Notes: generated by a model not told the origin, from the letters alone. Counted from the stretch's first letter, positions 37,690 to 47,498 are shown. The stretch is 64,000 nucleotides of DNA from Peptostreptococcaceae bacterium (GCA_027064135.1 JAMOQG010000145.1:1-64000), one strand, 5' to 3'. Translations and numbers: made by a program.

Positions 37690-40600
37690 TTATTCTTCAT
37701 CCTCATCAATATCAATATCGATTTCAAGATCTATCATTTCACTGTTATTAATTTCATCAACATCAACGTCAAATTTAGCATTATCCAAATAAACTTCATT
37801 CACTTCGTCATCAATTTCATCATCAAGAACTTCTTCTTCAGGATGATCATTTATCAATTCAACTTTCAAGCAAAGTGATTGGAATTCTTTTATTAATACT
37901 TTGAATGATTCAGGTATTCCAGGTTTAGGTATATTTTCACCTTTTACAATAGCTTCATAAGCTTTAACACGACCAACCACATCATCAGATTTAATTGTTA
38001 ACAATTCTTCTAATGTATGAGCCGCACCATATGCTTCTAACGCCCAAACTTCCATTTCACCAAATCTTTGTCCACCAAATTGAGCTTTACCTCCAAGCGG
38101 TTGTTGTGTTACTAACGAATAAGGTCCTGTAGCTCTTGCATGTAATTTATTATCTACCAAATGGTGAAGTTTTAAAATATACATATAGCCAACAGTAACT
38201 CTATTATCGAACAATTCTCCTGTACGTCCATCTCTTAATTGCAATTTACCATCTGTTGGTAATCCGCTTTCTTCTAGTAAATCAATAATTTGATTTTCTT
38301 TTGCACCATCAAACGCTTCAGTAGCAATTAACCAATTCCTTTTATTTGCCACTAATCCTAAATGCACCTCAAGTACCTGTCCAATGTTCATTCGCGATGG
38401 TACACCTAATGGATTAAGTAAAATTTCAAGCGGTTTTCCATCTTCAGTAAACGGCATATCTTCTACAGGTAATACTCTAGAAATTACACCTTTATTACCA
38501 TGACGTCCAGCAATTTTATCTCCAACTCTAATCTTTCTTTTTTTAGCAACATATACTCTTATTAAAGTATTAATTCCAGGTGCTAATTCATCTCCATTTT
38601 CTCTATCGAAAACTTTAACATCTACAACAATACCATTTTGTCCATTTGACACTTTAAGAGAATTATCTCTAACTTCTCTTGCTTTTTCTCCAAATATAGC
38701 ACGTAACAATCTTTCTTCAGCAGTAAGTTCAGTTTCACCCTTAGGTGTTACTTTACCAACAAGGAAATCTCCCGGGTTTACTTCTGCACCAATTCTGATT
38801 ATTCCACGTTCATCCAAATCTTTCAACGCTTTATCACTAACATTTGGAATTTCTCTTGTAATTTCTTCAGAGCCAAGCTTAGTATCTCTTGCTTCTATTT
38901 CATACTCTTCAATATGAATTGAAGTCAATCTATCTCTTTTAACAATTTCTTCACTTATTAAAACAGCATCCTCAAAATTATACCCATCCCAAGTCATAAA
39001 TCCGATCATAATATTAGTTCCAATTGCAAGTTCACCATCATCAATCGAATAACTACTAGTCAATGAATGATCCGCTTTAATTTTTTGTCCTTTTGATACT
39101 ACAGGCTTTTGATTTAATGTAGTTCCTTGATTTGAACGTCTAAATTTAATTAAATTATGAACTTCTTTTGAATTATCACTGTCTTTTCTTATGACAATTT
39201 TATCTGCTGAAACATATTCAACAACGCCATCATTTTGTGCTAATTCAACCATTCCTGAGTCATGAGCAACAATATATTCCGTACCAGTTCCAATTATTGG
39301 AGCTTGTGGTCTCATTAAAGGAACAGCTTGTCTCTGCATGTTGGCACCCATCAAAGCACGATTGGCATCATCATTTTCTAAGAAAGGTATCAAAGCTGTT
39401 GAAACAGAAATCATTTGTTGTGGTGCAACTTCAACTAAATCAACTTCATTAATTCTAAATTCAGCTATATCTGATAATTTTCTTCCTACAACTTTATCAT
39501 TAACAAATTTATCATTTTCTACAGGTTCATTTGCCGGAATTACAACACTTCCGTCTTCAATATCAGCACTAATATACTCAATATCATTTTTATTAATTAT
39601 CCCTGTAGATTTATTATATTTCATATATGGTGTACTAATAAATCCATACTGATTTAATTTAGCAAATGTACTTAAAGAACCAATAAGACCAATATTTGGT
39701 CCCTCTGGAGTTTCAATAGGACACATTCTACCATAATGAGAATAATGTATATCTCGAACCTCAAATCCCGCTCTTTCCCTTGATAATCCACCAGGTCCTA
39801 AAGCCGAAAGTCTTCTTTTATGTGTAAGCTCAGATAATGCATTCGTTTGATCCATAAACTGAGAAAGTTGAGAACTTCCAAAGAATTCATTTATAGCAGC
39901 AACAACCGGCTTAATATTTATAAGCTTATGTGGTGTAATTGCTTCCATATCTTTAATAGTCATTCTTTCACGAATAACTCTTTCCATTCTTGAAAGACCA
40001 ATTCTAAATTGATTTTGTAAAAGTTCCCCAACTGCACGTATTCTACGATTTCCTAAATGATCTATATCATCTGTTTTACCTATTCCGTGATTTAAATTAA
40101 AACCATAACTTACAGACGCAAAAATATCAGCTAAAATTAAATTTTTAGGAATCAATTCTCTATATCTAGCCTTTATTGCTTTATCAATTTCTTCTTTTGT
40201 TTCATGAGTATCAAGTATCTCTCTTAATACTGGATAATATACTCTTTCTCTTAAACGCAATTCTAGAGCGTTTTCAATGTAATAATTTGCATCAACAAAA
40301 TTATTGCTAATTATAATTACATCTTCACCTCTATCACCTTTAACAACAACTCTAGCAATTCCTCTGTTTTCAATTTCAATTGCCATTTCCTTCGGAACAG
40401 ATTTTCCTTTTTCCAGAATAATTTCACCAGTATGAGCATCAACAACATCATTAACTAAAACTCTATTAACAATTCTTCCAACCATTCCTAATTTCTGATT
40501 GAATTTATATCTTCCCACTCTTGCTAAATCATATCTTTTGGGATCAAAAAACATAGACTTTAATAAACTCTCAGCACTATCTACTGAAGGTGGCTCACCA

Positions 40601-41325
40601 GGTCTGATTTTCTTATAAATTTCAAGTAATGCTTCATCCTTATTTGTTGTTTTATCCTTTTCGATAGTTTTCAACATTTTTTCATCTTCGCCAAACATAT
40701 CGAAAATTTCTTGATCTGTTTCTACTCCCATAGCTCTTAAAAACACAGTAATAGGCATTTTTCTTGTTCTGTCAATTCTAATTGCAAATACATTTCTAGC
40801 ATTTGTTTCATACTCTAACCAAGTTCCCCTATTAGGAATAATAGTAGCAGAATACAATTCTAATCCTGTCTTTTTTTCTTTCTCAACAGAAAAATAAGGA
40901 GCAGGCGATCTAACTAACTGACTTACAATAACCCTCTCCGCACCATTAATAATAAAAGTACCTTTATGAGTCATCATCGGGAAATCTCCCATAAAGACTC
41001 TCTGTTCTTTCACCTCGCCGGTTTCCATATTAATGAATCTTACTTTTGCATACATAGAGCGCGCATATGTTACATCTCTATCCTTGCACTCATACATCGA
41101 ATACTTCGTTTCATTTTCAAACTCGTAATCAATAAACTCCAAGATAAGACTATCAGTATAATCCTTAATTGGCGATATATCTTCGAAAGCTTCCATTAAA
41201 CCTTCTTCCAAAAACCAATCATAAGAATTCTTCTGAATCTCAATCAAATTTGGTCGTTTGATTTTTGCTTCAACATTTGAAAAAAACATCCTAGTTTTAT
41301 TACCAAGTTTTCTAGGTTGTGGCAT
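37690..41325 (-). CDS. rpoB: RNA polymerase beta subunit
   Basis: Catalytic subunit (1,211 aa from ATG 41325; the GTG-type extension to 41343 lacks support, and GAGGGGTGAG precedes ATG). The rifampicin region [32 protein letters not shown] has the sensitive-type Asp, His and Ser. The C-terminal ~45 residues ([13 protein letters not shown] ... [13 protein letters not shown]) form an acidic tail longer than in most relatives. rpoBC has its own promoter after the rplL terminator. Confidence 0.98.
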   Translation of the reverse strand: MPQPRKLGNKTRMFFSNVEAKIKRPNLIEIQKNSYDWFLEEGLMEAFEDISPIKDYTDSLILEFIDYEFENETKYSMYECKDRDVTYARSMYAKVRFINMETGEVKEQRVFMGDFPMMTHKGTFIINGAERVIVSQLVRSPAPYFSVEKEKKTGLELYSATIIPNRGTWLEYETNARNVFAIRIDRTRKMPITVFLRAMGVETDQEIFDMFGEDEKMLKTIEKDKTTNKDEALLEIYKKIRPGEPPSVDSAESLLKSMFFDPKRYDLARVGRYKFNQKLGMVGRIVNRVLVNDVVDAHTGEIILEKGKSVPKEMAIEIENRGIARVVVKGDRGEDVIIISNNFVDANYYIENALELRLRERVYYPVLREILDTHETKEEIDKAIKARYRELIPKNLILADIFASVSYGFNLNHGIGKTDDIDHLGNRRIRAVGELLQNQFRIGLSRMERVIRERMTIKDMEAITPHKLINIKPVVAAINEFFGSSQLSQFMDQTNALSELTHKRRLSALGPGGLSRERAGFEVRDIHYSHYGRMCPIETPEGPNIGLIGSLSTFAKLNQYGFISTPYMKYNKSTGIINKNDIEYISADIEDGSVVIPANEPVENDKFVNDKVVGRKLSDIAEFRINEVDLVEVAPQQMISVSTALIPFLENDDANRALMGANMQRQAVPLMRPQAPIIGTGTEYIVAHDSGMVELAQNDGVVEYVSADKIVIRKDSDNSKEVHNLIKFRRSNQGTTLNQKPVVSKGQKIKADHSLTSSYSIDDGELAIGTNIMIGFMTWDGYNFEDAVLISEEIVKRDRLTSIHIEEYEIEARDTKLGSEEITREIPNVSDKALKDLDERGIIRIGAEVNPGDFLVGKVTPKGETELTAEERLLRAIFGEKAREVRDNSLKVSNGQNGIVVDVKVFDRENGDELAPGINTLIRVYVAKKRKIRVGDKIAGRHGNKGVISRVLPVEDMPFTEDGKPLEILLNPLGVPSRMNIGQVLEVHLGLVANKRNWLIATEAFDGAKENQIIDLLEESGLPTDGKLQLRDGRTGELFDNRVTVGYMYILKLHHLVDNKLHARATGPYSLVTQQPLGGKAQFGGQRFGEMEVWALEAYGAAHTLEELLTIKSDDVVGRVKAYEAIVKGENIPKPGIPESFKVLIKEFQSLCLKVELINDHPEEEVLDDEIDDEVNEVYLDNAKFDVDVDEINNSEMIDLEIDIDIDEDEE

Positions 41326-41427
41326 TAAACACTCACCCCTCAATCAACAATTCATTTAATATCTATAATAAAGGAAAATTCCTTTTATTCAAAAAATGCA
41401 AAATGCAGCATACTTATGCATTTTGAA

Positions 41428-41456
41428 ACTATATCACACAATAATGCTTTAGTCAA
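41428..41456 (-). promoter_or_regulatory. rpoBC promoter and leader
   Basis: Minus-strand TTGACT (41451-41456), 17 nt, TATAGT (41428-41433). The ~95-nt leader contains hairpins CAAAATGCA/TGCATTTTG (41399-41425, overlapping the start-site region) and AAAGGAA/TTCCTTT (about 41371-41386). Together with the terminators just upstream, it separates rpoBC from rplJL. Confidence 0.65.
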
Positions 41457-41465
41457 TTTCTTTTT

Positions 41466-41496
41466 ATTAAAAAATTATAGCTTATAATTTTTTAAT
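41466..41496 (-). terminator. Second hairpin of the rplL terminator region
   Basis: A 14-bp perfect AT-rich stem (ATTAAAAAATTATA/TATAATTTTTTAAT) with a 3-nt loop, directly after the main terminator. It may serve as a back-up terminator or protect the mRNA end. Confidence 0.5.
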
Positions 41497-41527
41497 AAAA
41501 AAAGGCTTCAGATAATTCTGAAGCCTT
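41494..41527 (-). terminator. Terminator after rplL
   Basis: An 11-bp stem AAGGCTTCAGA/TCTGAAGCCTT with a 4-nt loop, followed on the minus strand by TTTTTTTATT. It starts 14 nt after the rplL stop. Confidence 0.9.
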
Positions 41528-41540
41528 CTACTATTGCAAA

Positions 41541-41903
41541 TTACTTAACTTCTATGCTTGCGCCAGCAGCTTCTAATGCAGTTTTCACTTCTTCCGCTTC
41601 TTCTTTAGAAACTCCTTCTTTAACAGGAGCAGGTACTCCGTCAACTAAAGCTTTAGCTTCTTTTAATCCTAAACCAGTGATTTTTCTCACTTCTTTAATA
41701 ACAGCAATTTTCTTAGCTCCAGTTTCAGTGATGATTACATCAAATTCACTTTGCTCAGCTGCTGCTTCGCCAGCTACCGCTACACCAGCTACTGCAACAG
41801 GTGCTGCAGATACGCCAAACACTTCTTCACATTCTTTTACTAAATCATTTAATTCTAATACAGTCATCGCTTTTATTGCTTCAATTATATCTTGTTTATT
41901 CAT
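41541..41903 (-). CDS. rplL: 50S ribosomal protein L7/L12
   Basis: Stalk protein that recruits translation factors. The N-terminal dimerisation domain ([30 protein letters not shown]), the Ala-rich hinge and the C-terminal factor-binding domain ([59 protein letters not shown]) are complete (120 aa). It is 25 nt after rplJ. Confidence 0.98.
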   Translation of the reverse strand: MNKQDIIEAIKAMTVLELNDLVKECEEVFGVSAAPVAVAGVAVAGEAAAEQSEFDVIITETGAKKIAVIKEVRKITGLGLKEAKALVDGVPAPVKEGVSKEEAEEVKTALEAAGASIEVK

Positions 41904-41928
41904 TTATAAACACCTCCAAGTATTTTAA

Positions 41929-42429
41929 TTACGCTTCTTCACTTTCCATTTTTTCACTAATATTATTCAACAAGTAAACAAAATTGTTTACAGGAGATTT
42001 AATACTTCCCAAGAACTTAACAATTAATTGATCTTTAGATGGTAATTCAGCAATCTCAAGCATCTTAGCCACTTCATAATATTCGCCTTCAATAACACCA
42101 GTTTTTAAAGTTAATTTGTCATTTGTTTTTGAGAAATTCTTAATTACTTTTGCAGGGATAACTGGATCATCATATCCAAATGCAATTGCGTTTGGTCCAA
42201 CTAAATCTTTTGCTAATTCCGCAAATTCAGTTCCTTCGATAGCAAGTTTAACCAAATTATTTTTATAAACTTTGTATTCAACACCAGCTTCTCTAAAATT
42301 CTTTCTTAACTCTGAAGTTTCAGTAACATTTAATCCACGATAATCAGATAATACAACTGATTTAGATTTCGCCAATTTTTCTTTTATTTCTTCAACAACT
42401 TTTTTCTTCATTTCAAAATTACTACTCAT
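41929..42429 (-). CDS. rplJ: 50S ribosomal protein L10
   Basis: Anchors L7/L12 dimers to 23S rRNA. KKKVVEEIKEKLAKSKSVVLSDYRGLNVTETSELRKNFREAGVEYKVYKNNLVKLAIEG is typical. ATG 42429 (MSSNFEMKKK) has GAGGAGG upstream; the track ORF from 42480 extends into the leader. 166 aa. L10 (with L12) represses its own leader in many bacteria; a long leader precedes it here. Confidence 0.97.
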   Translation of the reverse strand: MSSNFEMKKKVVEEIKEKLAKSKSVVLSDYRGLNVTETSELRKNFREAGVEYKVYKNNLVKLAIEGTEFAELAKDLVGPNAIAFGYDDPVIPAKVIKNFSKTNDKLTLKTGVIEGEYYEVAKMLEIAELPSKDQLIVKFLGSIKSPVNNFVYLLNNISEKMESEEA

Positions 42430-42535
42430 AGTCCACCTCCTCGTCTGATAATGCAGATGATTAATATCCATTAACAACATCTGTTTTCAATCTTAAAACT
42501 ATCTGCAAACTTATCAATTGAACAATACTAAACTC

Positions 42536-42568
42536 CATGTACAACACTTTGTTTTTAGCATATCATCC
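42536..42568. repeat. 33-bp direct repeat, copy 1 (rplJ-proximal)
   Basis: Identical to 42648-42680 (plus strand begins CATGTACAACACTTTG). On the minus strand it contains AGGATGATATG and opens a tiny ORF, MLKTKCCTWSLVLFN. The copy lies a few bases after the hairpin at 42582-42597. Confidence 0.9.
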
Positions 42569-42581
42569 TAAAAAGAACACC

Positions 42582-42597
42582 GCCAAAATCCTTCGGC
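42582..42597. repeat. Hairpin between the two 33-bp repeats
   Basis: GCCAAA/TTCGGC with a 4-nt loop (one G-U). On the plus strand it is followed by TTTTTTCG, so it would be a better terminator for an antisense transcript; on the minus strand TTCTTTTT starts only 5 nt later. Direction of use is uncertain. Confidence 0.45.
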
Positions 42598-42647
42598 TTT
42601 TTTCGTTTGGTCTATTAACTTAATAATATTTCCAAATAAGCAAGCCA

Positions 42648-42680
42648 CATGTACAACACTTTGTTTTTAGCATATCATCC
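42648..42680. repeat. 33-bp direct repeat, copy 2 (promoter-proximal)
   Basis: Identical to 42536-42568, offset by 112 nt, with unrelated flanks. On the minus strand it opens the tiny ORF MLKTKCCTCGLLIWKYY and begins 3 nt after the attenuator T-run. Confidence 0.9.
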
Positions 42681-42683
42681 AAT

Positions 42684-42710
42684 AAAAAAGCCTTTCAAAT
42701 ATAGAAAGGC
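42684..42710 (-). terminator. Attenuator terminator in the rplJ leader
   Basis: Minus-strand GCCTTTC, 7-nt loop, GAAAGGC, then TTTTTTATT. It lies about 90 nt after the predicted transcription start and over 250 nt before rplJ, so it should be conditional. Confidence 0.75.
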
Positions 42711-42802
42711 ATAATTAGGCATAAATAAATTTATTTAATACCTCGGTAGGAAATTAAGCTTTCGCACCTACTGTCTACAGCCAATATTCATTTTCAATAA
42801 AT

Positions 42803-42831
42803 ATATTACCATCAAAGGCAATATATGTCAA
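42803..42831 (-). promoter_or_regulatory. rplJL promoter
   Basis: Minus-strand perfect TTGACA (42826-42831), 17 nt, TAATAT (42803-42808). The -35 begins 1-2 nt after the rplA stop codon. Confidence 0.7.
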
Positions 42832-42832
42832 A

Positions 42833-43525
42833 TTAAAATGATGTTTCGTCTAATTTAATTCCAGGTCCCATTGTTGAAGCAATAGTAACTCTTTTAATAT
42901 ACTTACCTTTTGAAGCAGCAGGTCTATCGTGAATTAAAGCTCCCATCATTGTATTTAAATTTTCTAACAATGCATTTTCATCGAAAGAAATTTTACCAAT
43001 AGCTACATGAATTAAGTTTGCTTTCTCAACTCTATATTCAACTTTACCAGCTTTGATTTCTTTTACAGCATTAGTAACATCAAAAGTTACAGTTCCTGAT
43101 TTTGGACTAGGCATTAAACCTTTAGGTCCTAAAACTCTACCTAAACGACCAATTTTACCCATCATATCTGGTGTAGCAACAATTACATCAAATTCAAACC
43201 AGTTTTCCGTTTGAATTCTTTCAACCATATCATCTGCGCCAACAAAATCTGCTCCAGCTGCTCTAGCTTCATCAGCTTTGTCGCCTTTTGCAAGAACTAA
43301 CACTTTTGTTTCGTTTCCAGTACCGTTAGGTAATACAATCGCGCCTCTTACTTGTTGATCAGCGTGTCTACTATCAACGCCAAGATTAACGTGCAACTCA
43401 ACACTTTCGTCAAAATTAGCAGTTGCTAATTCTTTCATTAATTTAATTCCAGCTTCAGGACTAAATATTTCTTGTTTATCAAATTTTTCTAACATTTCTT
43501 TTCTTTTCTTAGATAACTTCTTCAT
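42833..43525 (-). CDS. rplA: 50S ribosomal protein L1
   Basis: L1-stalk protein that moves E-site t[72 protein letters not shown] and the second domain [25 protein letters not shown] are canonical. ATG 43525 has AGGAGG upstream; the track start at 43567 is too early. 230 aa. It lies 48 nt after rplK. Confidence 0.97.
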   Translation of the reverse strand: MKKLSKKRKEMLEKFDKQEIFSPEAGIKLMKELATANFDESVELHVNLGVDSRHADQQVRGAIVLPNGTGNETKVLVLAKGDKADEARAAGADFVGADDMVERIQTENWFEFDVIVATPDMMGKIGRLGRVLGPKGLMPSPKSGTVTFDVTNAVKEIKAGKVEYRVEKANLIHVAIGKISFDENALLENLNTMMGALIHDRPAASKGKYIKRVTIASTMGPGIKLDETSF

Positions 43526-43573
43526 GTTTCCTCCTTTGTGGTATAACGGAAATTCCTCCCACAACAAACGTGA

Positions 43574-43996
43574 TTATTCCACTTCAATTCCCATGCTTCT
43601 AGCTGTACCTGCAATCATTCTTTTTGCAGCTTCTAAACTTGCAGCATTTAAATCTGGTTCTTTTGTTTTAGCAATTTCTTCTAATTGAGCATCAGTAATA
43701 GTTCCAACTTTAGTTGCTTTTGGATCACTTGAACCCGATTTAAGTCCTAAAGCTTTTAAAATTAATACTGCTGCCGGTGGAGTCTTTGTAATGAATGAGA
43801 AAGATCTATCAGCATATACTGAAATTTCTACCGGAATAATCATTCCCATTTGATCTGATGTTTTTGAATTGAAATCCTTACAAAATTGCATAATATTCAA
43901 ACCATGTTGTCCTAACGCAGGACCTACTGGCGGAGCAGGATTTGCTTTTCCAGCTTCGATTTGAAGTTTAATTACCGTTTTAACTTGTTTTGCCAT
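43574..43996 (-). CDS. rplK: 50S ribosomal protein L11
   Basis: GTPase-centre protein, also needed for RelA sensing of uncharged t[41 protein letters not shown] with the conserved prolines and ARSMGIEVE at the end are complete (140 aa). 19 nt after nusG. Confidence 0.98.
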   Translation of the reverse strand: MAKQVKTVIKLQIEAGKANPAPPVGPALGQHGLNIMQFCKDFNSKTSDQMGMIIPVEISVYADRSFSFITKTPPAAVLILKALGLKSGSSDPKATKVGTITDAQLEEIAKTKEPDLNAASLEAAKRMIAGTARSMGIEVE

Positions 43997-44015
43997 TTCT
44001 TTGCCTCCTTATATC

Positions 44016-44540
44016 TTATTTCTTTACTTGATGAAAATCAAGTTCTACTGGTGTTTCTCTTCCAAACATTGAAACTAGAACAACAACAGTGCCGTGTTCT
44101 GGAAAAATTTCTGAAATAACACCCTTAAAACTTTCAAAAGGACCTTCTGTCACCTCAACTTTATCACCTACCGCAAGGTTAATCTTAGCAACATGCTTTC
44201 CTTCTTCTAAGCCCATATTAATTACTTCTGCGTTAGTTATCGGAACAGGTTTTGCATCAGGACCAACAAATCCTAATACCCCTTTTACATTCCTAACAAC
44301 ATACCACGAATCATTAGTAATTATCATTTTTACAAGTACATATCCAGGCAAAATTTTTCTTTCGATAATTTTCTTCTTCCCGTTAGTAGTTTTAACAACT
44401 TCTTCAGTAGGAACAACAACTTTAACGATTAAATCTTCCATGCCTTTATTAAGTACTAGCAATTCTAAACTCGTTTTCACTTTTTTCTCGTGGCCAGAAT
44501 ACGTATGAACGACATACCATTTTGGTTCTTCAGTCATCAT
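44016..44540 (-). CDS. nusG: Transcription termination/antitermination factor NusG
   Basis: Binds RNA polymerase and affects elongation and pausing. The NGN domain (EEPKWYVVHTYSGHEKKVKTSLELL ... LPGYVLVKMIITNDSWYVVRNVKGVLGFVG) and the KOW domain (AVGDKVEVTEGPFESFKGVISEIFPEHGTVVVLVSMFGRETPVELDFHQVKK) are full length (174 aa). Two adjacent ATGs (44540, 44537) follow AGGAGG; the second has the better 7-nt spacing. 8 nt after secE. Confidence 0.97.
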   Translation of the reverse strand: MMTEEPKWYVVHTYSGHEKKVKTSLELLVLNKGMEDLIVKVVVPTEEVVKTTNGKKKIIERKILPGYVLVKMIITNDSWYVVRNVKGVLGFVGPDAKPVPITNAEVINMGLEEGKHVAKINLAVGDKVEVTEGPFESFKGVISEIFPEHGTVVVLVSMFGRETPVELDFHQVKK

Positions 44541-44548
44541 AGCGCCTC

Positions 44549-44746
44549 CTACTTTAATAAGAAGTCCAATCCAACTCTAAATACTGAGTCAGCAATCCAA
44601 ATTCCAAAAGCAACTAATACACATACAACAATTACTACAACTGTATATGAATATAATTCTTTTTTATTTGGCCAACTTACTCTTTTCAGCTCAGATTTAA
44701 CTCCCTTAAAAAAATTGCCTATTTTACCTTTACTTTTTGCAGCCAT
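44549..44746 (-). CDS. secE: Protein translocase subunit SecE
   Basis: Single-helix Gram-positive SecE (65 aa): amphipathic [22 protein letters not shown], then the membrane helix [23 protein letters not shown]. It clamps SecY. It is located between rpmG and nusG as usual. Confidence 0.96.
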   Translation of the reverse strand: MAAKSKGKIGNFFKGVKSELKRVSWPNKKELYSYTVVVIVVCVLVAFGIWIADSVFRVGLDFLLK

Positions 44747-44767
44747 AAAAACACTCCTTCAACAAAC

Positions 44768-44917
44768 TTATTTAGTCTCCTTATGATTAGTATGTTTCTT
44801 GCAGAATTTACAATACTTCTTCATTTCAAGTCTTTCAGGATTATTCTTCTTATTCTTAGTAGTGTTATAATTCCTGCGATTACATTCTTCACATGCAAGT
44901 GTCACTTTTACTCTCAT
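44768..44917 (-). CDS. rpmG: 50S ribosomal protein L33, zinc form
   Basis: Too short for the ORF track. From ATG 44917 to TAA 44768 it reads [49 protein letters not shown] (49 aa). The CEEC and CKFC pairs form the zinc site of the C+ form. An AGGAGG lies before the ATG, and secE follows by 21 nt. Confidence 0.95.
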   Translation of the reverse strand: MRVKVTLACEECNRRNYNTTKNKKNNPERLEMKKYCKFCKKHTNHKETK

Positions 44918-44973
44918 GCTTACACCTCCTAGCAAATTACTTATATTAATTCAGTCTTAAACATCACCTGTTA

Positions 44974-45002
44974 ACACTATCATAGGAATATAATATTGTC
45001 AA
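44974..45002 (-). promoter_or_regulatory. Candidate promoter for rpmG-secE-nusG-rplKA
   Basis: Minus-strand perfect TTGACA (44997-45002) with TAGTGT at 17 nt (44974-44979), a weak -10 next to TATGATAG. It sits after the hairpin that follows tuf2. Confidence 0.5.
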
Positions 45003-45018
45003 TTTTTATTATTTTTTC

Positions 45019-45045
45019 GTGGCAAGAATTTTTTATCCTTGCCAC
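45019..45045. repeat. Hairpin downstream of tuf2
   Basis: GTGGCAAG/CTTGCCAC with an 11-nt loop, 8 nt after the tuf2 stop. On the minus strand it is followed by GAAAAAATAATAAAAA and no T-run, so it does not fit an intrinsic terminator; an mRNA-end or processing hairpin is more likely. Confidence 0.6.
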
Positions 45046-45048
45046 ATA

Positions 45049-46259
45049 TTAATTATTCAATAATAGAAATAATAGATCCAGCGCCTACTGTTCTTCCACC
45101 TTCACGAATTGAGAATTTTACGTTTTCTTCAATTGCGATTGGTCCTATTAATTGGATTTCCATTTCTACGTTATCTCCAGGCATACACATTTCTACGCCT
45201 TCTGGCAAGTTTACTTCACCAGTGATATCTGTTGTTCTGAAATAAAATTGTGGTCTGTATCCGTCAAAGAATGGTGTATGTCTTCCGCCCTCTTCTTTTT
45301 TAAGTACATATACTTGTGCCATAAATTTTGTATGTGGGTGAATTGATCCAATTTTAGCTAATACTTGACCTCTTTGGATTTCTTCTCTTTTGATTCCTCT
45401 TAATAATAATCCTACGTTGTCTCCCGCTCTTCCTTCATCCAATAACTTCTTGAACATTTCAACGCCTGTTACTACTAACTGTCTTGTTTCTGGGTGTAAT
45501 CCTACAAGCTCTACTGTATCTTGTACTTTTACTATTCCTCTTTCGATTCTTCCTGTAGCTACTGTTCCTCTTCCTTTGATTGAGAATACATCTTCTACTG
45601 GTAATAAGAAATCTTTATCTGTTTCTCTTACTGGTTCTGGTATATACGAGTCTAAAGTAGCTGCTAATTCCATTACTTTATCTCCCCATTCACTTGCTGG
45701 ATCTTCTAATGCTAATAATGCTGATCCTCTTATGATTGGTGTTTCTTCTGAATCAAATCCGTACTCTTCTAATAATTCTTGTACTTCCATCTCTACTAAT
45801 TCTAATAATTCTTCGTCGTCTACCATATCACATTTGTTTAAGAATATGATTAATGCTGGAACACCTACTTGTCTTGCTAACAAGATATGTTCTCTTGTTT
45901 GTGGCATTGGACCGTCTGCTGCTGATACTACCAAAATCGCTCCGTCCATTTGTGCTGCTCCTGTGATCATGTTTTTAACGTAATCAGCATGGCCTGGGCA
46001 ATCTACGTGTGCGTAGTGTCTATTTTCTGTTTCATATTCTACGTGAGCAGACGAAATTGTGATTCCTCTTTCTCTTTCTTCTGGTGCTTTATCGATGTTT
46101 TCAAAATCAACTTTTTCACCTAATCCTGTTCTTACGTTTAATACTTTTGTTATTGCAGCTGTTAATGTAGTTTTACCGTGATCTACGTGTCCAATTGTTC
46201 CTACATTTACATGTGGTTTATTTCTTTGAAATGTTTCCTTTGCCATTTTAATTCCTCCT
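45049..46259. repeat. Direct repeat copy 2 (tuf gene)
   Basis: Second copy of the ~1,211-bp segment at 29492-30702. The two copies are in the same orientation 15.6 kb apart, with fusA, rpsG, rpsL, rpoBC and rplJL-rplKA-nusG-secE-rpmG between them. Confidence 0.9.
45053..46246 (-). CDS. tuf: Elongation factor Tu (copy 2, sigH-rpmG junction)
   Basis: Identical in amino-acid sequence to the str-operon copy (397 aa, [27 protein letters not shown]). It sits 26 nt after sigH and upstream of rpmG-secE-nusG, the second standard tuf position in Clostridia. Having two copies should raise EF-Tu dosage, the most abundant cell protein. Only the last few bases of the ribosome binding site are shared upstream, so the two genes have different transcription signals. 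Confidence 0.98.
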   Translation of the reverse strand: MAKETFQRNKPHVNVGTIGHVDHGKTTLTAAITKVLNVRTGLGEKVDFENIDKAPEERERGITISSAHVEYETENRHYAHVDCPGHADYVKNMITGAAQMDGAILVVSAADGPMPQTREHILLARQVGVPALIIFLNKCDMVDDEELLELVEMEVQELLEEYGFDSEETPIIRGSALLALEDPASEWGDKVMELAATLDSYIPEPVRETDKDFLLPVEDVFSIKGRGTVATGRIERGIVKVQDTVELVGLHPETRQLVVTGVEMFKKLLDEGRAGDNVGLLLRGIKREEIQRGQVLAKIGSIHPHTKFMAQVYVLKKEEGGRHTPFFDGYRPQFYFRTTDITGEVNLPEGVEMCMPGDNVEMEIQLIGPIAIEENVKFSIREGGRTVGAGSIISIIE

Positions 46260-46272
46260 TGAACATTGTCTA

Positions 46273-46902
46273 TTAACTATATAAATGCTTATTCAACTTC
46301 TTTTTAACTCGTTGCAAAGCATTATCCACTGATTTTACTTTTTTATCTAAATCTTTAGAAATCATTTTATATGAATCACCTTGTAGATGTCTTAATAACA
46401 CTTTAAGTTCAAATTTACTTAAAATTGTATCCATTTTTCCTTCAATTTTTTTTAAATTTTCATCTGAAATAATCATTTTTTCCGGATTAATATCGTTTTC
46501 TTTCCATAAAGTATCTAGTAAAGTCATTGATGCCACTTTACCATTTAAAGGTTCATTTAATGAAATTGATAAATTTAAAGGAGAATGTTTTTGTCTTGTC
46601 GCTTTTTTTATAGCTGTAATTATTTGTCTTGTTACGCACATATTTACAAAAGGGGCAAAAGAATCATTCTTTGTTTCATCATAATCATTAATAGCTTTAA
46701 AAATACCAATCATGCCTTCCTGAATAATATCCTCTTTTGAACCTCCAACAATGAAATATATTTTTGTTTTGCTTTTGACAACCCCCATATATTTTCTAAT
46801 TAAATATTCCTGAGCAAAAGGGTCATTAGTTTTAGCCATTTTTACTAATTTTTTTTCATTAATACCTTCATATTTCTTTTCTAAACTTTCTAAATCTAAC
46901 AA
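46273..46902 (-). CDS. sigH: RNA polymerase sigma factor SigH (Spo0H-like)
   Basis: Sigma-70-type factor of the SigH group. Region 2 is seen as [78 protein letters not shown] and region 4 as [44 protein letters not shown] place the start at TTG 46902: GGAGGG lies 6 nt upstream, whereas ATG 46920 (ORF track) has no ribosome binding site and almost coincides with the predicted transcription start. SigH drives early sporulation or competence genes in relatives; the target set here is unknown. Confidence 0.85.
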   Translation of the reverse strand: MLDLESLEKKYEGINEKKLVKMAKTNDPFAQEYLIRKYMGVVKSKTKIYFIVGGSKEDIIQEGMIGIFKAINDYDETKNDSFAPFVNMCVTRQIITAIKKATRQKHSPLNLSISLNEPLNGKVASMTLLDTLWKENDINPEKMIISDENLKKIEGKMDTILSKFELKVLLRHLQGDSYKMISKDLDKKVKSVDNALQRVKKKLNKHLYS

Positions 46903-46928
46903 CAAATCCCTCCATGCCATTTCGCCTA

Positions 46929-46958
46929 ATTATACCTTAAAAATCATTGTTTCGTCAA
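46929..46958 (-). promoter_or_regulatory. sigH promoter
   Basis: Minus-strand TTGACG (46953-46958), 18 nt, perfect TATAAT (46929-46934), overlapping the end of the upstream NYN gene. Predicted start of transcription is about 46922. Confidence 0.6.
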
Positions 46959-47498
46959 GTTTTGCTTAGCTTTAAAACTCTTTATCTTCTTAATGATTTC
47001 ATCATCAATCATATTCTCAATTAAATTTTCTTTTGACTTTTTATTCTCTTCTTCCACATAAATAAGTTTAAGTCTTTTTTCAGTATCAATAAGCCTATAT
47101 TTAAATTCTTCAGGAGTAACTCTAATAGCACCACTGCCTAAAATATTTTGCTGCTCAGCGTAATCATATGTCACCACTTTAATAACATTTCTTTTATCCA
47201 TTGCAAGCCTTTTAACAATTTCTTCAATATATGAATCAGCATTAATTTTTTCGCGTGTATAAACTACTTTAACACCTTTTATATTCACTTCAGTTCCTTT
47301 ATTATCTTTTACATAATTTGCATCAAAAACCAAAATTACTTTCCCACCGGTTACATATTTATAATTTATAACTTTATCAATTAATAAATCTCTTGCATGT
47401 TCCAAATCAGTTCCAATATATTTTTTTAATTCATCCCATGCATTTATCACATTGTAACCATCTATAATAGTAATAGTCTTCCTATTTATCCTAGCCAT
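46944..47498 (-). CDS. NYN/PIN-like ribonuclease domain protein (YacP/Rae1-like)
   Basis: Family of PIN-like RNases; the B. subtilis relative Rae1 cleaves mRNA on the ribosome. TITIIDGYNVINAWDELKKY carries the first acidic site, with GGKVILVFDANYV and VVTYDYAEQQNILGSGAIRVTPEEF supplying the rest. ATG 47498 overlaps the rlmB stop (ATGGCTAG), which would allow coupling; the upstream ATG 47519 lacks a ribosome binding site. About 184 aa. Confidence 0.8.
   Translation of the reverse strand: MARINRKTITIIDGYNVINAWDELKKYIGTDLEHARDLLIDKVINYKYVTGGKVILVFDANYVKDNKGTEVNIKGVKVVYTREKINADSYIEEIVKRLAMDKRNVIKVVTYDYAEQQNILGSGAIRVTPEEFKYRLIDTEKRLKLIYVEEENKKSKENLIENMIDDEIIKKIKSFKAKQNLTKQ

Larger units (their letters stand above)
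42430..42796 (-). ncRNA. L10 (rplJ) leader RNA, long, with attenuator-like hairpins
   Basis: This 403-nt gap without a gene holds the rplJ leader. Its start (GTAGG/CCTAC pairing at 42746-42771 around AAAGCTTAATTT, then ACCGAGGTATT) resembles the L10-binding leader of Firmicutes. A terminator hairpin (42684-42710) follows, and then an unexpected ~250 nt before rplJ with a perfect 33-bp direct repeat and a second hairpin. The L10-leader assignment rests on pattern and position, without a covariance search. Confidence 0.65.

Noticed and set aside
39780-39880. Rifampicin-resistance change in rpoB
   Set aside because: The region [24 protein letters not shown] carries the sensitive-type residues; DQTN is also found in ordinary Firmicutes.
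44089-44508. 139-aa plus-strand ORF
   Set aside because: Antisense shadow of nusG with no sensible domain content.
45019-45045. Intrinsic terminator after tuf2
   Set aside because: The stem is good, but on the minus strand it is followed by an A-rich run instead of T.
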